Below are positions 37,208-45,997 of a stretch of 64,000 nucleotides of DNA, in pieces. A model generated the notes under the pieces. The model ran no database searches and was not told the origin of the DNA. It saw only the letters and a program-made list of their open reading frames with translations. Where the stretch lies: NCBI RefSeq assembly GCF_004551525.1, contig NZ_SATR01000002.1:62001-126000 (forward strand), given 5' to 3'. Position 1 is the stretch's first letter. Every line of letters starts with the position of its first letter. The position numbers and the translations under genes are program-made. The DNA is from Vibrio ouci. Its GTDB lineage: Bacteria; Pseudomonadota; Gammaproteobacteria; Enterobacterales; Vibrionaceae.

Positions 37208-39097
37208 TCACACAGCAACTTGGTAGCGATTTCTGCCTGCGCTTTTGGCTTGGTATAGCGCAGCATCAGCTTGAGCGAAGTTCTCATCCCAATGACTAGA
37301 AAGTGATTGGCCACTGCAGACTTTAGCCCCCATAGAGATGGTGACGCTAAACTGCTGTGAGCCGTAAGCGTATTGATGAGACTCAATACAGCGAAGCAAT
37401 CTCTCTAATATCCCTGTGACATTTTCACCGCCATCAAGCGGGATCAGCAAAATAAACTCTTCACCACCCCAACGAATCAATTGATCTTGCTTACGCAGTT
37501 GACCTTGGAGTACTTGGACCGTTTCCTTAAGCACCATGTCACCGATGTCATGGCCATGTTGATCGTTAAAAGATTTAAAATGGTCGATGTCTAATACTGA
37601 GACAAGTACGTTGGAGGTAACGATTTTCTCTTGTTTGACCCATTGCTCTAGGTAGCGTCGATTGTAGGCTCCGGTGAGCAAATCGGTGTGGTTTTGCTCT
37701 TTCAATTCGGAATTTGACTGCTTTAAACGTAACAAGACTCGCGCAGCAAAGTAGCTGACGAAAATGAATAATGCGGTATAGAGAATGTTCTTCGAGCGTT
37801 GCTCCTCCAACTTTGCTGCTTGAAGGGCATTGGTTGCTTCCAGTAGCTCGACTTCGCGCTTGTTAAGCGTGCGCTCTAACGCGCCTTTCTCACTGATGAT
37901 TTCTTCATTGTAAGTTTGTCGATTGAAGTCCTGTTTCAGTAGTGCGGACTGCTTCATATAGTTGAGCGCTTGCTGATAGTCACCTAGCTTTTCATATGCG
38001 GTGACAAGATGCGCCAGAAGTTGGAGTTCCCAAGCTGTTTCTTTGCTTTCGGAAATAGCAAGAATATCCAGAGACTTGTGCGCATAGGCTATGGTTTGGT
38101 CATAGTTCTCTTGCGCTAAATAGGCGGTTGCAAACGAATCATAGCAAGTGGCTAACATCACCGGGGAGTCGGGAGATTGCTTGGACAGATCGAGGCAGCG
38201 CTGCGCCATATCCAAGGCTTCAGTCGGGCGGCCAACACTAGAGTAGAGTTGAGACATATTAGACAAGGTCGAAAACTTAATGCGATTTGAGCCCGTTTTA
38301 TCGGCTTCTTGAAGTGCTAATCGCATGTAATCCGCTGCTTGTTGATGGTCGCCTGTCGCGAAATAGATAGCACTTGAGTTGGCGTAAAGAATCGCCTCAA
38401 ACAGACTGTTGTCATAGTTATTCTCAACGTAGAGTGACAGCGCATTCTTAATGTATGAATTGGCTTGTTTCCACTCCTCAGATTGCATGTACACGGTGGC
38501 GATATTATTGAGTGTCATGGTCGCTTGGAAGTTGTCACCGATCTCATTGACCAAAGCATAGGCCATCTTGTAATAGTTGAGGCTGCCCTTGATGTCAGAG
38601 TGCTGCATTTTGATATTGCCTAGCCAGCGATAAATTCTTGCCAGTAAGCGCTTATAGCCAATCTCTCTTGCGATAGGAATCGTCTCGTGCAGCAAGCGTT
38701 CTCCTTCACGCAGTTGATCCGATTCGATCAGCTTAATTGCGTTATTGAGCTTGGCTTCCGCTGTTATCCAACTGATGCCATTTTGCTGTCCGATTTGGAC
38801 TAAATCTGGCGGAGTGTTGATGGCTATCCCTTCATACTTTTTCAGGTTCAGCAGGCCAAAATAGTATAACGCTTTGCCTTGTACTGATGCGTTGCTCGGC
38901 AATGAAATATTACTGAGCTGGACCTGACCAGGGCGACATAGGGATTGGTAGTAGAAGTTAAGCATTGAGCGTTCATCACTTTCAACCTGTTGATAGAGAA
39001 AGTCATGCTGTGGTTCTACATTGCACGCAGCGTGCGCAGAAAAAGACGCACTCAGAGCAAAGTAGGTGATCACAAAAGAAAGGTAACGCTTCATCAA
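37208..39097 (-). CDS. TPR-repeat diguanylate cyclase
   Basis: The 629-residue protein has a signal peptide (MMKRYLSFVITYFALSASFS...) and about 380 residues of tetratricopeptide repeats in the periplasm, for example NNIATVYMQSEEWKQANSYI and DQTIAYAHKSLDIL. A coiled coil, one membrane helix (ILYTALFIFVSYFAARVLL) and a cytoplasmic GGDEF domain follow. The active site reads RWGGEEF, and an RKQD inhibitory-site motif lies just before it, so it should make c-di-GMP under product inhibition. It is monocistronic. The TPR region suggests sensing through protein or peptide contacts in the periplasm. Confidence 0.92.
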   Translation of the reverse strand: MMKRYLSFVITYFALSASFSAHAACNVEPQHDFLYQQVESDERSMLNFYYQSLCRPGQVQLSNISLPSNASVQGKALYYFGLLNLKKYEGIAINTPPDLVQIGQQNGISWITAEAKLNNAIKLIESDQLREGERLLHETIPIAREIGYKRLLARIYRWLGNIKMQHSDIKGSLNYYKMAYALVNEIGDNFQATMTLNNIATVYMQSEEWKQANSYIKNALSLYVENNYDNSLFEAILYANSSAIYFATGDHQQAADYMRLALQEADKTGSNRIKFSTLSNMSQLYSSVGRPTEALDMAQRCLDLSKQSPDSPVMLATCYDSFATAYLAQENYDQTIAYAHKSLDILAISESKETAWELQLLAHLVTAYEKLGDYQQALNYMKQSALLKQDFNRQTYNEEIISEKGALERTLNKREVELLEATNALQAAKLEEQRSKNILYTALFIFVSYFAARVLLRLKQSNSELKEQNHTDLLTGAYNRRYLEQWVKQEKIVTSNVLVSVLDIDHFKSFNDQHGHDIGDMVLKETVQVLQGQLRKQDQLIRWGGEEFILLIPLDGGENVTGILERLLRCIESHQYAYGSQQFSVTISMGAKVCSGQSLSSHWDENFAQADAALYQAKSAGRNRYQVAV

Positions 39098-39206
39098 TAC
39101 CGCAACATTTAAAATAGAGTAATACTCTAGTTTACCATCTTATAAATAACCTGCACTTCATTGGGGGTAAAATTCCCTCTGTTTAATAAATAATTAAATT
39201 ACAACT

Positions 39207-40907
39207 TTAGTTCATGGTGACCTTATTGAAGTCAATCCATCCGTTTGCCAGTAAATCTGGAGTGGATACGCTCTCTGAAATGCTGAGGTCTTGCTGCACG
39301 TGATAAAGTGGTTGGTATAAGCCTTTCGCTTTTAAGTCGCGTTCGATGCGTTGAAAGGCATTGAGCTTAGCTTTCTCTGTCGAAAGAGCGATCGCTTTGA
39401 CGCATTGATTGTGTAACCATTGCGTTGACTTGGCATCTAAGCAGGCGAGGTTAGAGAAAGTACACAGCAACCAGCCTAGCCACGACATTGGCAAGTCCTC
39501 ACCAAAGACTTCTCCGGTTACTATGATGTCGAAATCGCGCAACGTATCGAGCTGATTAAATACGGGATATTCCAATATCGTCAATTTATTGGTGACGCCA
39601 ACTTTACTCAGCGCCGCGCTGATAAGCTTGGCCGTTTCAATGTGAGTACCTAGCTGATAGGTCACAATCTGTAATGGTTCACTTGGTTTATTGAGCTCAC
39701 TTAATGTTGTTTCCGCTTGCGTGAGATTAGCTTTGGCAATCGGCTGTGGGGTTGAGAGCATTCCGCTAGATTGTGCGACGACTTCACACTGCGCTCCACT
39801 CGGTTCGCCCATCACCTGCATAAGAGTCTGTAGCCAAAATCGATGTTGGCGTTTTTTCATCCATGAGTGGCGCAGAGGGTTGAGCATGGCATGTACACAA
39901 CCGAGCTCCCATTGTTGCTTGGAGTGAAATAGTGGCGCAGTATGTGCTCTTAGATGGCTTGCATGTACCACGTCGCAGTTGAGTTCCAAACTCTTGGCAT
40001 TATTACCCACGTTCCAGATTTCGATACCATCTATCCATGGTCGGTAACCATGATAGTAAGGGTTGACGGTGAGTAGTGTGCGCCACTCGCTTTGCTCCGC
40101 TAGCTTAAATGAACCGCTGCCAATGATGTGTCCTTGCTCCATTTTAGTGATCCCTGTTGCGCCATGTGCAAGTAGCTTAGGCACCAGTTTCGGCGCTGAC
40201 CGACTAACAAAGACGAGTGAAAGTAGATCTTCGATGATGATGTCGTCGATGAAATTAAACAGAGCCTTACTGGCGGTTGGTGATTGACTCAAACGCTGAA
40301 AATGCTCTTTGACATCCTTTGCCTGCAGTGGACTGCCATCGTGAAATTTTAGCCCCTTACGCAGCTTAATATGAATCCTATCGTGCTCTATTACCCACGA
40401 GTGGGCGAGGTCACCTTGTAGTGAGCCATCAACGGGATCGACGTGGAGAAGTCTTGCGTAAAGGTAAGAGGCGATATGTTGTTCAGTGCGGCGATTGATG
40501 CCAATCGGGTCTAGGTCGTGCGTTGCCCGATAAAAGGGTATTTGCAATATGTCTTGCTGCGAGTCAGTAGCTTGGTATTGGGATAAGTAATGGCTGAGGA
40601 AACTGTCCCGTTGGTTCGGTTTTACTAAGTCTAGCGCCTGTTCAATTTTACCGTTTTTGAGCAAGTTTTGAGCTTTCTCAATCAGAATCGGGTCGATACA
40701 AGTGACTAATTTGGCCTTGGGCAAGTTTCCTCTACCGACACCGGGCTGCCATAAAATGTGATGATCGCTAATCAAACGTTTAATCAGAAACTGGGTATTG
40801 CGGCGGGTACAGCCAATAAACTCACTGAATTGGTTGAGAGAAATCGACGTCCAATCGTTTGTGTTTAACGTGTCTCGACAAAATGCGAGGGATTTCCAAT
40901 AGCTCAT
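39207..40907 (-). CDS. SgrR-family transcriptional regulator
   Basis: This 566-residue protein has an N-terminal winged helix of the SgrR_N type (FSEFIGCTRRNTQFLIKRLI) and a cytoplasmic domain related to periplasmic peptide-binding proteins (SBP_bac_5; LRKGLKFHDGSPLQAKDVKE). No signal peptide, as expected for a DNA-binding relative of solute-binding proteins. It diverges, with a 90-base gap, from an MFS exporter gene that it presumably controls. A second SgrR-like gene lies at 50208, so this is a paralogue with a probably different ligand. Confidence 0.88.
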   Translation of the reverse strand: MSYWKSLAFCRDTLNTNDWTSISLNQFSEFIGCTRRNTQFLIKRLISDHHILWQPGVGRGNLPKAKLVTCIDPILIEKAQNLLKNGKIEQALDLVKPNQRDSFLSHYLSQYQATDSQQDILQIPFYRATHDLDPIGINRRTEQHIASYLYARLLHVDPVDGSLQGDLAHSWVIEHDRIHIKLRKGLKFHDGSPLQAKDVKEHFQRLSQSPTASKALFNFIDDIIIEDLLSLVFVSRSAPKLVPKLLAHGATGITKMEQGHIIGSGSFKLAEQSEWRTLLTVNPYYHGYRPWIDGIEIWNVGNNAKSLELNCDVVHASHLRAHTAPLFHSKQQWELGCVHAMLNPLRHSWMKKRQHRFWLQTLMQVMGEPSGAQCEVVAQSSGMLSTPQPIAKANLTQAETTLSELNKPSEPLQIVTYQLGTHIETAKLISAALSKVGVTNKLTILEYPVFNQLDTLRDFDIIVTGEVFGEDLPMSWLGWLLCTFSNLACLDAKSTQWLHNQCVKAIALSTEKAKLNAFQRIERDLKAKGLYQPLYHVQQDLSISESVSTPDLLANGWIDFNKVTMN

Positions 40908-40997
40908 AAAGGTGAAATTCCGTTTTTTAATTTCTATTTTTCTTCATCTTTTAATCTCGATAATAGGAGATTCTCTTCAGGATGAAAGGATAAATAA

Positions 40998-42209
40998 ATG
41001 AATACGTTAGCTCAGCCTCATTCTTCTGTTTGGCGTAATCGCTCGTTTCAGGTGCTGTTTTCTAGTGCGTTGCTGGTGGCATTTTCGGCACAAATCTACA
41101 ATTTGGCGCTGCCTCTGTTGGTGTATGAGCTTACCGAGTCAGCGCAAATGATGGGCTGGATGAGGGCGGTTGAGTTTCTGCCTAACCTACTGCTGGCACT
41201 GTTTATTGGTGTGTGGGTTGATAGGGTAAACAAAAAACGTTGGTCTCAAGCGATGCTACTGGGGCAACTTTTGGTCGTGCTTTGCTCATACTTTGCGGTC
41301 GAATGGCTATCGCAGCCTCTGTGGGTATTGTTTCCTGCGGCTTTTGTCATGATGGCGATGAACTACGGCTATCACAACGCTCGAATGACGATGCTAAAGA
41401 GCGCGTTGCCAGAGCAAGTGCAAAATACCGCAGTCGCAAGGATGAGTTCGCTAAATAGCCTTATGGAAACAGTAGGGCCAGTGCTTTCCGGTACGCTACT
41501 GTTGGTTTCAGCCATCCACAACGTCTTTCTGTTGGTTGCTTTCCTATTGCTGCTCGCGTTCTGGCAACTGGAAAAACTCGAATTTACTCACCAACCTATG
41601 AATGATCAGCGCAATGTGCTCGATTCTCTAAAGGAAGGCTGGCAGGTTCTAAGAGCGGAGCGCAACATGTGGCAAATCACCCTTGCTGTGATGGTGATTA
41701 ATACCACGGGCGCGGTGTTCTGGATTCAAGCCATTTATTACGGTAAGGCCGAACTGGCTTTAAGCTCAATAGAGGTCAGTTATTTAATCGCCGCATCAGG
41801 CTTTGGCGGACTGATAGGCGCATTTAGTGCCGACAAGGTACGGGCAAAAATGGGACTTGGTCGACTGCTCATCGTCTCTTTATCTTTAGAAGCAATTGGC
41901 TTTGTTCTACCCTTGCTGCTACCCAACGTTTGGGGACTTATTGTGGCGTTTCTGTGGGTCTCTGCAGTCGGTTTGTACGGCAGTATTTGCATCTGGACCT
42001 ATCGACAAGAAGCGTTTGAATCGCAATATCTTGGCCGCGTGGCAGGCATTACTGGCTCACTATTTAAATTGCTTATGCCGATTGGACTCGCGGCATCGGG
42101 GTACTTGATTGCTTGGTTTGGTGTTAGTGCGGTGTTTATTTGTTGCTGTGCAGCTCAAATTGCGACGGCGTTGATATTGTGGCAAACCTCAGTACGGGAA
42201 ATCGCCTAA
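40998..42209 (+). CDS. MFS exporter, divergent from the SgrR-like gene
   Basis: The 403-residue protein has about 12 membrane helices. Its opening (RNRSFQVLFSSALLVAFSAQ) and the motif FLPNLLLALFIGVWVDRVNK place it in the MFS_3/EntS-MefA-like group of efflux permeases. The gene starts 90 bases from the divergent regulator at 40907, sharing one promoter region. A sugar phosphate or drug exporter would both fit; substrate unknown. Confidence 0.85.
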   Translation: MNTLAQPHSSVWRNRSFQVLFSSALLVAFSAQIYNLALPLLVYELTESAQMMGWMRAVEFLPNLLLALFIGVWVDRVNKKRWSQAMLLGQLLVVLCSYFAVEWLSQPLWVLFPAAFVMMAMNYGYHNARMTMLKSALPEQVQNTAVARMSSLNSLMETVGPVLSGTLLLVSAIHNVFLLVAFLLLLAFWQLEKLEFTHQPMNDQRNVLDSLKEGWQVLRAERNMWQITLAVMVINTTGAVFWIQAIYYGKAELALSSIEVSYLIAASGFGGLIGAFSADKVRAKMGLGRLLIVSLSLEAIGFVLPLLLPNVWGLIVAFLWVSAVGLYGSICIWTYRQEAFESQYLGRVAGITGSLFKLLMPIGLAASGYLIAWFGVSAVFICCCAAQIATALILWQTSVREIA

Positions 42210-42228
42210 TCTCAGAGTGTCTGATGAC

Positions 42229-42259
42229 TTTACCTGTCTATAGCTCTATAGTTTAGGCT
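42229..42259 (+). promoter_or_regulatory. MerR-type promoter of the regulator-methyltransferase gene
   Basis: A -35 box TTTACC (42229-42234) and -10 box TAGGCT (42254-42259) are separated by 19 bases, the long spacer of MerR-controlled promoters. The spacer holds the dyad CTATAG-CT-CTATAG. A near copy precedes the GNAT gene at 43484. Confidence 0.75.
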
Positions 42260-42293
42260 ATATACCACTAAACCGTTATTTAGGTAGCTTTTC

Positions 42294-43466
42294 ATGTATA
42301 AAATCTCTCAGCTCGCTGAACTATTGGGCCTTTCTCGTACCACCTTGCTTTACTATGAAAAGCTTGGGCTGATTAAAGGTCAGCGTATGAGCAATGGCTA
42401 TCGTTCATACGGAGATAAAGACCTCCAACGCTTAAAGTTGCTGCAAAACTTGCAAGCGGGTGGTCTAACTCTAAAAGAGTGCCAATCGTGTTTGGATGAG
42501 AAGATTGATCGAGCGCTTTTGAAACAAAGGCTGAGCGAGCTTGATCAAGAAATTGAGAAGAAGCAGAAATCGCGTGATTTGTTGGCAGCACTGCTTGGTG
42601 AGAGTCGTTTAGATGAGTGGCATAGCAACCTAAATAACATTGCTCCTGATGCGCACCTTGAATGGTTGATAAAGCAGGGCTTCGATGAAAAACAAGCGAT
42701 GCATTTAAAGTGGTTGTCGAAAGATATGAATGAACATGAGCGTTACATGCAAGATTTTATGCGGGTCTTTGAAGCGTTAGAACGCTGGGGGCCGGGGAGC
42801 GAATTTGATACTGACAAAGCACTTGGTCTGCTGCCTGATAAAAGTGGAGAGTGGCTAGAGATTGGTTGTGGCCAAGGTATCGCGACCAAGCTACTGGCGA
42901 GTCATACGGATGCGCATATCACTGCGATTGATAATGACCAGCCTGCGCTTAACTTCCTTGATAACACTCTTCAGACGCTCGGCCTCAGTGATCGAGTGAC
43001 TACCGTCTGCGCCGATATGGGGAAATTACCATTTCAGCATGGGACTTTTGATGTCATTTGGGCTGAGTGCAGCGCGTACATTATTGGGGTTGAGAACGCG
43101 CTAAAAAGCTGGCGTAAATTACTCAAACCTAATGGGATACTTGTTGTGAGTGATCTTGTATGGCGAGTGGATGAGCCTAGCCAAGACACTAAGGCATTTT
43201 GGCAAGGGGAATACCCAGATATGACGACAGCGACGTCACGAGTCAAACTGGCTCAGCGACTAGGGTATGAAGTGGTGAACTCCTTCCCGATTAGTGATGA
43301 GTCATGGGATAACTACTATCAACCACTTAGCCAACGCATTGATGAAGTTGAAAAAGTGCTAGAAGGCTCAAGTGCAATTGAAAGCCTGAAACGTGAAGTC
43401 GAAGCTTATCAGCAGCGAGAGCACCAGTTCGATTATCAGATGTTTATTTTAAGGGTGGCGGAGTAA
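42294..43466 (+). CDS. MerR-family regulator fused to a SAM-dependent methyltransferase
   Basis: In this 390-residue protein, residues 1-70 are a MerR winged helix (ISQLAELLGLSRTTLLYYEK, then YRSYGDKDLQRLKLL), followed by a dimerisation helix and, from about 170 on, a class I methyltransferase with the SAM motif LEIGCGQGIA and IDNDQPALNF. Such fusions are rare next to plain MerR regulators. The methyltransferase part may serve as ligand sensor or modify the inducing compound. A MerR-type promoter precedes it and a matching one controls the adjacent acetyltransferase, so a small regulon of modifying enzymes is likely. Confidence 0.9.
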   Translation: MYKISQLAELLGLSRTTLLYYEKLGLIKGQRMSNGYRSYGDKDLQRLKLLQNLQAGGLTLKECQSCLDEKIDRALLKQRLSELDQEIEKKQKSRDLLAALLGESRLDEWHSNLNNIAPDAHLEWLIKQGFDEKQAMHLKWLSKDMNEHERYMQDFMRVFEALERWGPGSEFDTDKALGLLPDKSGEWLEIGCGQGIATKLLASHTDAHITAIDNDQPALNFLDNTLQTLGLSDRVTTVCADMGKLPFQHGTFDVIWAECSAYIIGVENALKSWRKLLKPNGILVVSDLVWRVDEPSQDTKAFWQGEYPDMTTATSRVKLAQRLGYEVVNSFPISDESWDNYYQPLSQRIDEVEKVLEGSSAIESLKREVEAYQQREHQFDYQMFILRVAE

Positions 43467-43483
43467 AAAATCTTAAACAGTGT

Positions 43484-43514
43484 TTGACCTGTCTATAACT
43501 TTACAGTTTATGCT
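43484..43514 (+). promoter_or_regulatory. MerR-type promoter of the GNAT gene
   Basis: TTGACC (43484-43489) and TATGCT (43509-43514) flank a 19-base spacer that matches the one at 42229 in about 24 of 28 positions. This indicates control by the preceding MerR-methyltransferase protein. Confidence 0.75.
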
Positions 43515-43542
43515 GCAGGCACAAATTTGAGAGGAATGAATA

Positions 43543-44085
43543 ATGAATTACGGTATTTACAACACCACTGAAACAGCATCGATTATCGAGTTATTTAGCA
43601 GAACATTTTCCGATTCAGAAGGGCCAGCAGAAGGTCAAATGATCGGTGAATTGGTCAATAATCTTATCTCGCAAACCCCTGAGCAAGACATCTCAGTTGC
43701 AGTGGCGAGAGATGGTAGTGACGTTGTTGGTTGTATCTTGTTTACTCGCTTAGCGTTTGAAAATGAAAATGAAAGTGAGTGCTTTTTGATGGCGCCTGTG
43801 GCCGTACGCACAGATTACCAGGGTAAAGGCGTGGGTCAGACATTGATCGAATTCGGCTTAACTTCAATGCGAGACCAAGGGGTGAAATTGGCCTTTACCT
43901 ATGGTGACCCGAAGTTTTATAGCAAAACTGGATTTGATCAGGTGACTGAGCAAGCCTTTAAAGCGCCACTGCCATTGAGCTTTCCTCACGGATGGATGGC
44001 TCAGTCATTGGGCGAAGAGAAGATTGAAGCGCTTGCTGGTCTTAGCGTTTGTGTGCCTGAATTTAACAAACCTGAATTGTGGTAA
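43543..44085 (+). CDS. GNAT-family N-acetyltransferase
   Basis: The 180-residue acetyltransferase has the acetyl-CoA signature VAVRTDYQGKGVGQTLIEFG and the downstream FTYGDPKFYSKTGFD segment seen in YhbS-like proteins. It would transfer an acetyl group to an unknown small molecule or peptide. A near copy of the MerR-type promoter lies 29 bases upstream, which ties it to the preceding gene. A strong terminator follows, so it is a single-gene transcript. Confidence 0.88.
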   Translation: MNYGIYNTTETASIIELFSRTFSDSEGPAEGQMIGELVNNLISQTPEQDISVAVARDGSDVVGCILFTRLAFENENESECFLMAPVAVRTDYQGKGVGQTLIEFGLTSMRDQGVKLAFTYGDPKFYSKTGFDQVTEQAFKAPLPLSFPHGWMAQSLGEEKIEALAGLSVCVPEFNKPELW

Positions 44086-44101
44086 TTCAGTGTGATTTAA
44101 C

Positions 44102-44138
44102 ACTCCCTGATGGGCATCTTGCTCATCGGGGAGTTTTT
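44102..44138 (+). terminator. Intrinsic terminator of the GNAT gene
   Basis: ACTCCCTGATG (44102-44112) pairs with CATCGGGGAGT (44124-44134, one G-T pair), with a further GC pair in the loop, followed by five T residues. Confidence 0.9.
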
Positions 44139-44232
44139 ATATTCGCCTCAAGGTCGAGATCGACTCGATAGTTTTGTCGTCATTGATACTCTATTATCGA
44201 ATAGCATGAATAAATGGATGAAATAAACAGCT

Positions 44233-44661
44233 ATGGAACCGAGAGTCAGCATCATCACCCTAGGGGTAAAGGATCTTCAACGCTCATTTGAGTTTTACAC
44301 TGGACTTGGCTTTCCAAGTTCAAGATCGCCGGAAGATGGAATTATTTTCTTTAAGACGGGCGGGGTGTGTTTAGCGCTCTATCCACTCGAAGCACTTGCT
44401 GATGATGTCTCACCGGATATGGCAGTCAAGTCGTCAGGCTTTGGTGGTATCACTTTGGCTCACAATACTCGTTCCAAGCCTGAAGTCGACGATATTCTTA
44501 ACAAAGCCGTTAGTCTTGGTGCAAAGTTGGAAAAGCCCGCCCAAGATGTTTTCTGGGGAGGCTATAGCGGTTACTTTTCTGATCCTGATGGTTATTTGTG
44601 GGAGATTGCTTTTGGCGACTGCTGGGAGTTTAATCAGGATGGATCATTGGTTATCGATTAA
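44233..44661 (+). CDS. VOC-superfamily (glyoxalase-like) protein
   Basis: The 142-residue protein has two paired beta-alpha-beta modules of the vicinal oxygen chelate fold, with VKDLQRSFEFYTGLGFP at the start and YFSDPDGYLWEIAFG at the end, the latter holding the typical metal-site Glu. Family members are dioxygenases, lyases or resistance proteins; this one cannot be assigned. Nine bases separate it from a second VOC gene. Confidence 0.85.
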   Translation: MEPRVSIITLGVKDLQRSFEFYTGLGFPSSRSPEDGIIFFKTGGVCLALYPLEALADDVSPDMAVKSSGFGGITLAHNTRSKPEVDDILNKAVSLGAKLEKPAQDVFWGGYSGYFSDPDGYLWEIAFGDCWEFNQDGSLVID

Positions 44662-44670
44662 GGGATAAAA

Positions 44671-45057
44671 GTGCAGTTACAACGCATTCATCATGTGGCA
44701 ATTATTTGTTCAGACTACTCAGCGTCGAAGCGCTTCTACACGCAAGTGCTAGGACTTAAGGTATTGGCTGAAAACTACCGTCAAGAAAGAGACTCATACA
44801 AGTTAGATCTTGCCTTACCAGACGGCGGGCAATTGGAGTTGTTTTCTTTTCCCAACCCTCCGGCAAGACCATCTAGACCAGAAGCGCAAGGTTTACGGCA
44901 TTTGGCTTTTACCGTTGAATCTGTAGAAGGTTACGCCAACTACTTGGCTGAAAAGGGGATAGAGGTAGAGCCGATTCGCATCGATGAATTTACCGGTAAG
45001 CCGTACACGTTTTTCAGCGATCCGGACGGCTTACCTTTAGAGCTTTATCAGGCCTAG
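44671..45057 (+). CDS. VOC-family protein, YaeR/GloA2-like
   Basis: The 128-residue protein resembles E. coli YaeR throughout, including IHHVAIICSDYSASKRFY, ELFSFPNPPARPSRPEA, GLRHLAF and SDPDGLPLELYQ. It starts with GTG, six bases after AAGGGAT. The last bases overlap the convergent HAD gene by four. Role: metal-dependent glyoxalase-like enzyme of unknown substrate. Confidence 0.88.
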   Translation: MQLQRIHHVAIICSDYSASKRFYTQVLGLKVLAENYRQERDSYKLDLALPDGGQLELFSFPNPPARPSRPEAQGLRHLAFTVESVEGYANYLAEKGIEVEPIRIDEFTGKPYTFFSDPDGLPLELYQA

Positions 45058-45869
45058 CTTAGGACTTCACGCTTAATAACAGAGAATACTCCAGCTTCGC
45101 GGTTACTAGGGGCTGCGAAGCGTGCAACTTCTTTGACCTTAGGGTGAGCATTTTCCATCGCGTATGAATGGTAGCTCGCCTTAAGCATCTCCAAATCGTT
45201 TAGGTAGTCACCAAAGCTCATGGTTTGTTCATGAGAGAAGTTCAATGACTGCTGAAGAAATTCAATTGCAGCGCCTTTAGATGCCTCTGCATTCATCACA
45301 TCAAGCCAGATTTTGGCACTGACAACGACTTGGTGGCTAGCCCCAAATGCTTGATTGAATGATGGGTACACAAGTTCTTCTGTACCGCCAAAGTGGCATA
45401 TTGCGATTTTAATAAACTCGTCTTCGACGGTCAGTAGGTCTTCTACGTATTGGCAGTTCTTGTAATATTTAGAGAACTCAGCGATTGCCTGAGGGTCTTG
45501 CGTTTCAATATAGGCTGACTTTTTCCCGCACAACACGATTTGCGCGCCATCGATTGATCTTGCTTGGTTGATGATAGCTTGGATAGAGTCATCGTCCATT
45601 CCGCAGCTATACAGCTCTTTGCCTTGGTGCATTACCATGGTGCCGTTTTCGGCAATAAACATCATGCGATCTTTTAAAGGTGCGAATGTTTCAATCAAGC
45701 TGTAATACTGACGGCCAGAAGCTGCGGCAAAGATAATGCCTTTCTCTTCAAGTTGTGGGTATAACTCAAAGAATTCAGGGCTAAGTTGGCTGTTTTCATC
45801 AAGAAGGGTTCCGTCCATATCGGCGGCAATGAACTTTATTTGCTGGTGGCTCATTTGATAAGGGTACAT
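45054..45869 (-). CDS. Cof-type HAD phosphatase
   Basis: This is a 271-residue haloacid-dehalogenase-superfamily hydrolase with motif I AADMDGTLLDE (nucleophile and acid Asp), a C2B cap domain, and motif IV FGDYLNDLEML near the end. It should dephosphorylate sugar phosphates or nucleotide-like compounds. Two starts are possible, ATG 45869 or ATG 45854; neither has a clear ribosome site. It is convergent with the VOC gene pair. Confidence 0.88.
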   Translation of the reverse strand: MYPYQMSHQQIKFIAADMDGTLLDENSQLSPEFFELYPQLEEKGIIFAAASGRQYYSLIETFAPLKDRMMFIAENGTMVMHQGKELYSCGMDDDSIQAIINQARSIDGAQIVLCGKKSAYIETQDPQAIAEFSKYYKNCQYVEDLLTVEDEFIKIAICHFGGTEELVYPSFNQAFGASHQVVVSAKIWLDVMNAEASKGAAIEFLQQSLNFSHEQTMSFGDYLNDLEMLKASYHSYAMENAHPKVKEVARFAAPSNREAGVFSVIKREVLS

Positions 45870-45946
45870 AGGTTAGAAAGAAGATTTGTGCACCTTAACT
45901 TACACGACTCTTAGGGCGAGACAAGTTAAATTTTTAGCAAATAGAC

Positions 45947-45972
45947 AAAACCCTCCAACTTGGAGGGTTTTT
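45947..45972. terminator. Bidirectional terminator between the charged-protein and HAD genes
   Basis: AAAACCCTCCAA and TTGGAGGGTTTT pair almost end to end, with T-runs in both directions. It lies 26 bases after the stop of the minus-strand charged-protein gene. Confidence 0.85.
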
Positions 45973-45997
45973 GTAGTTAATAAGATGGTAAGCTAGA

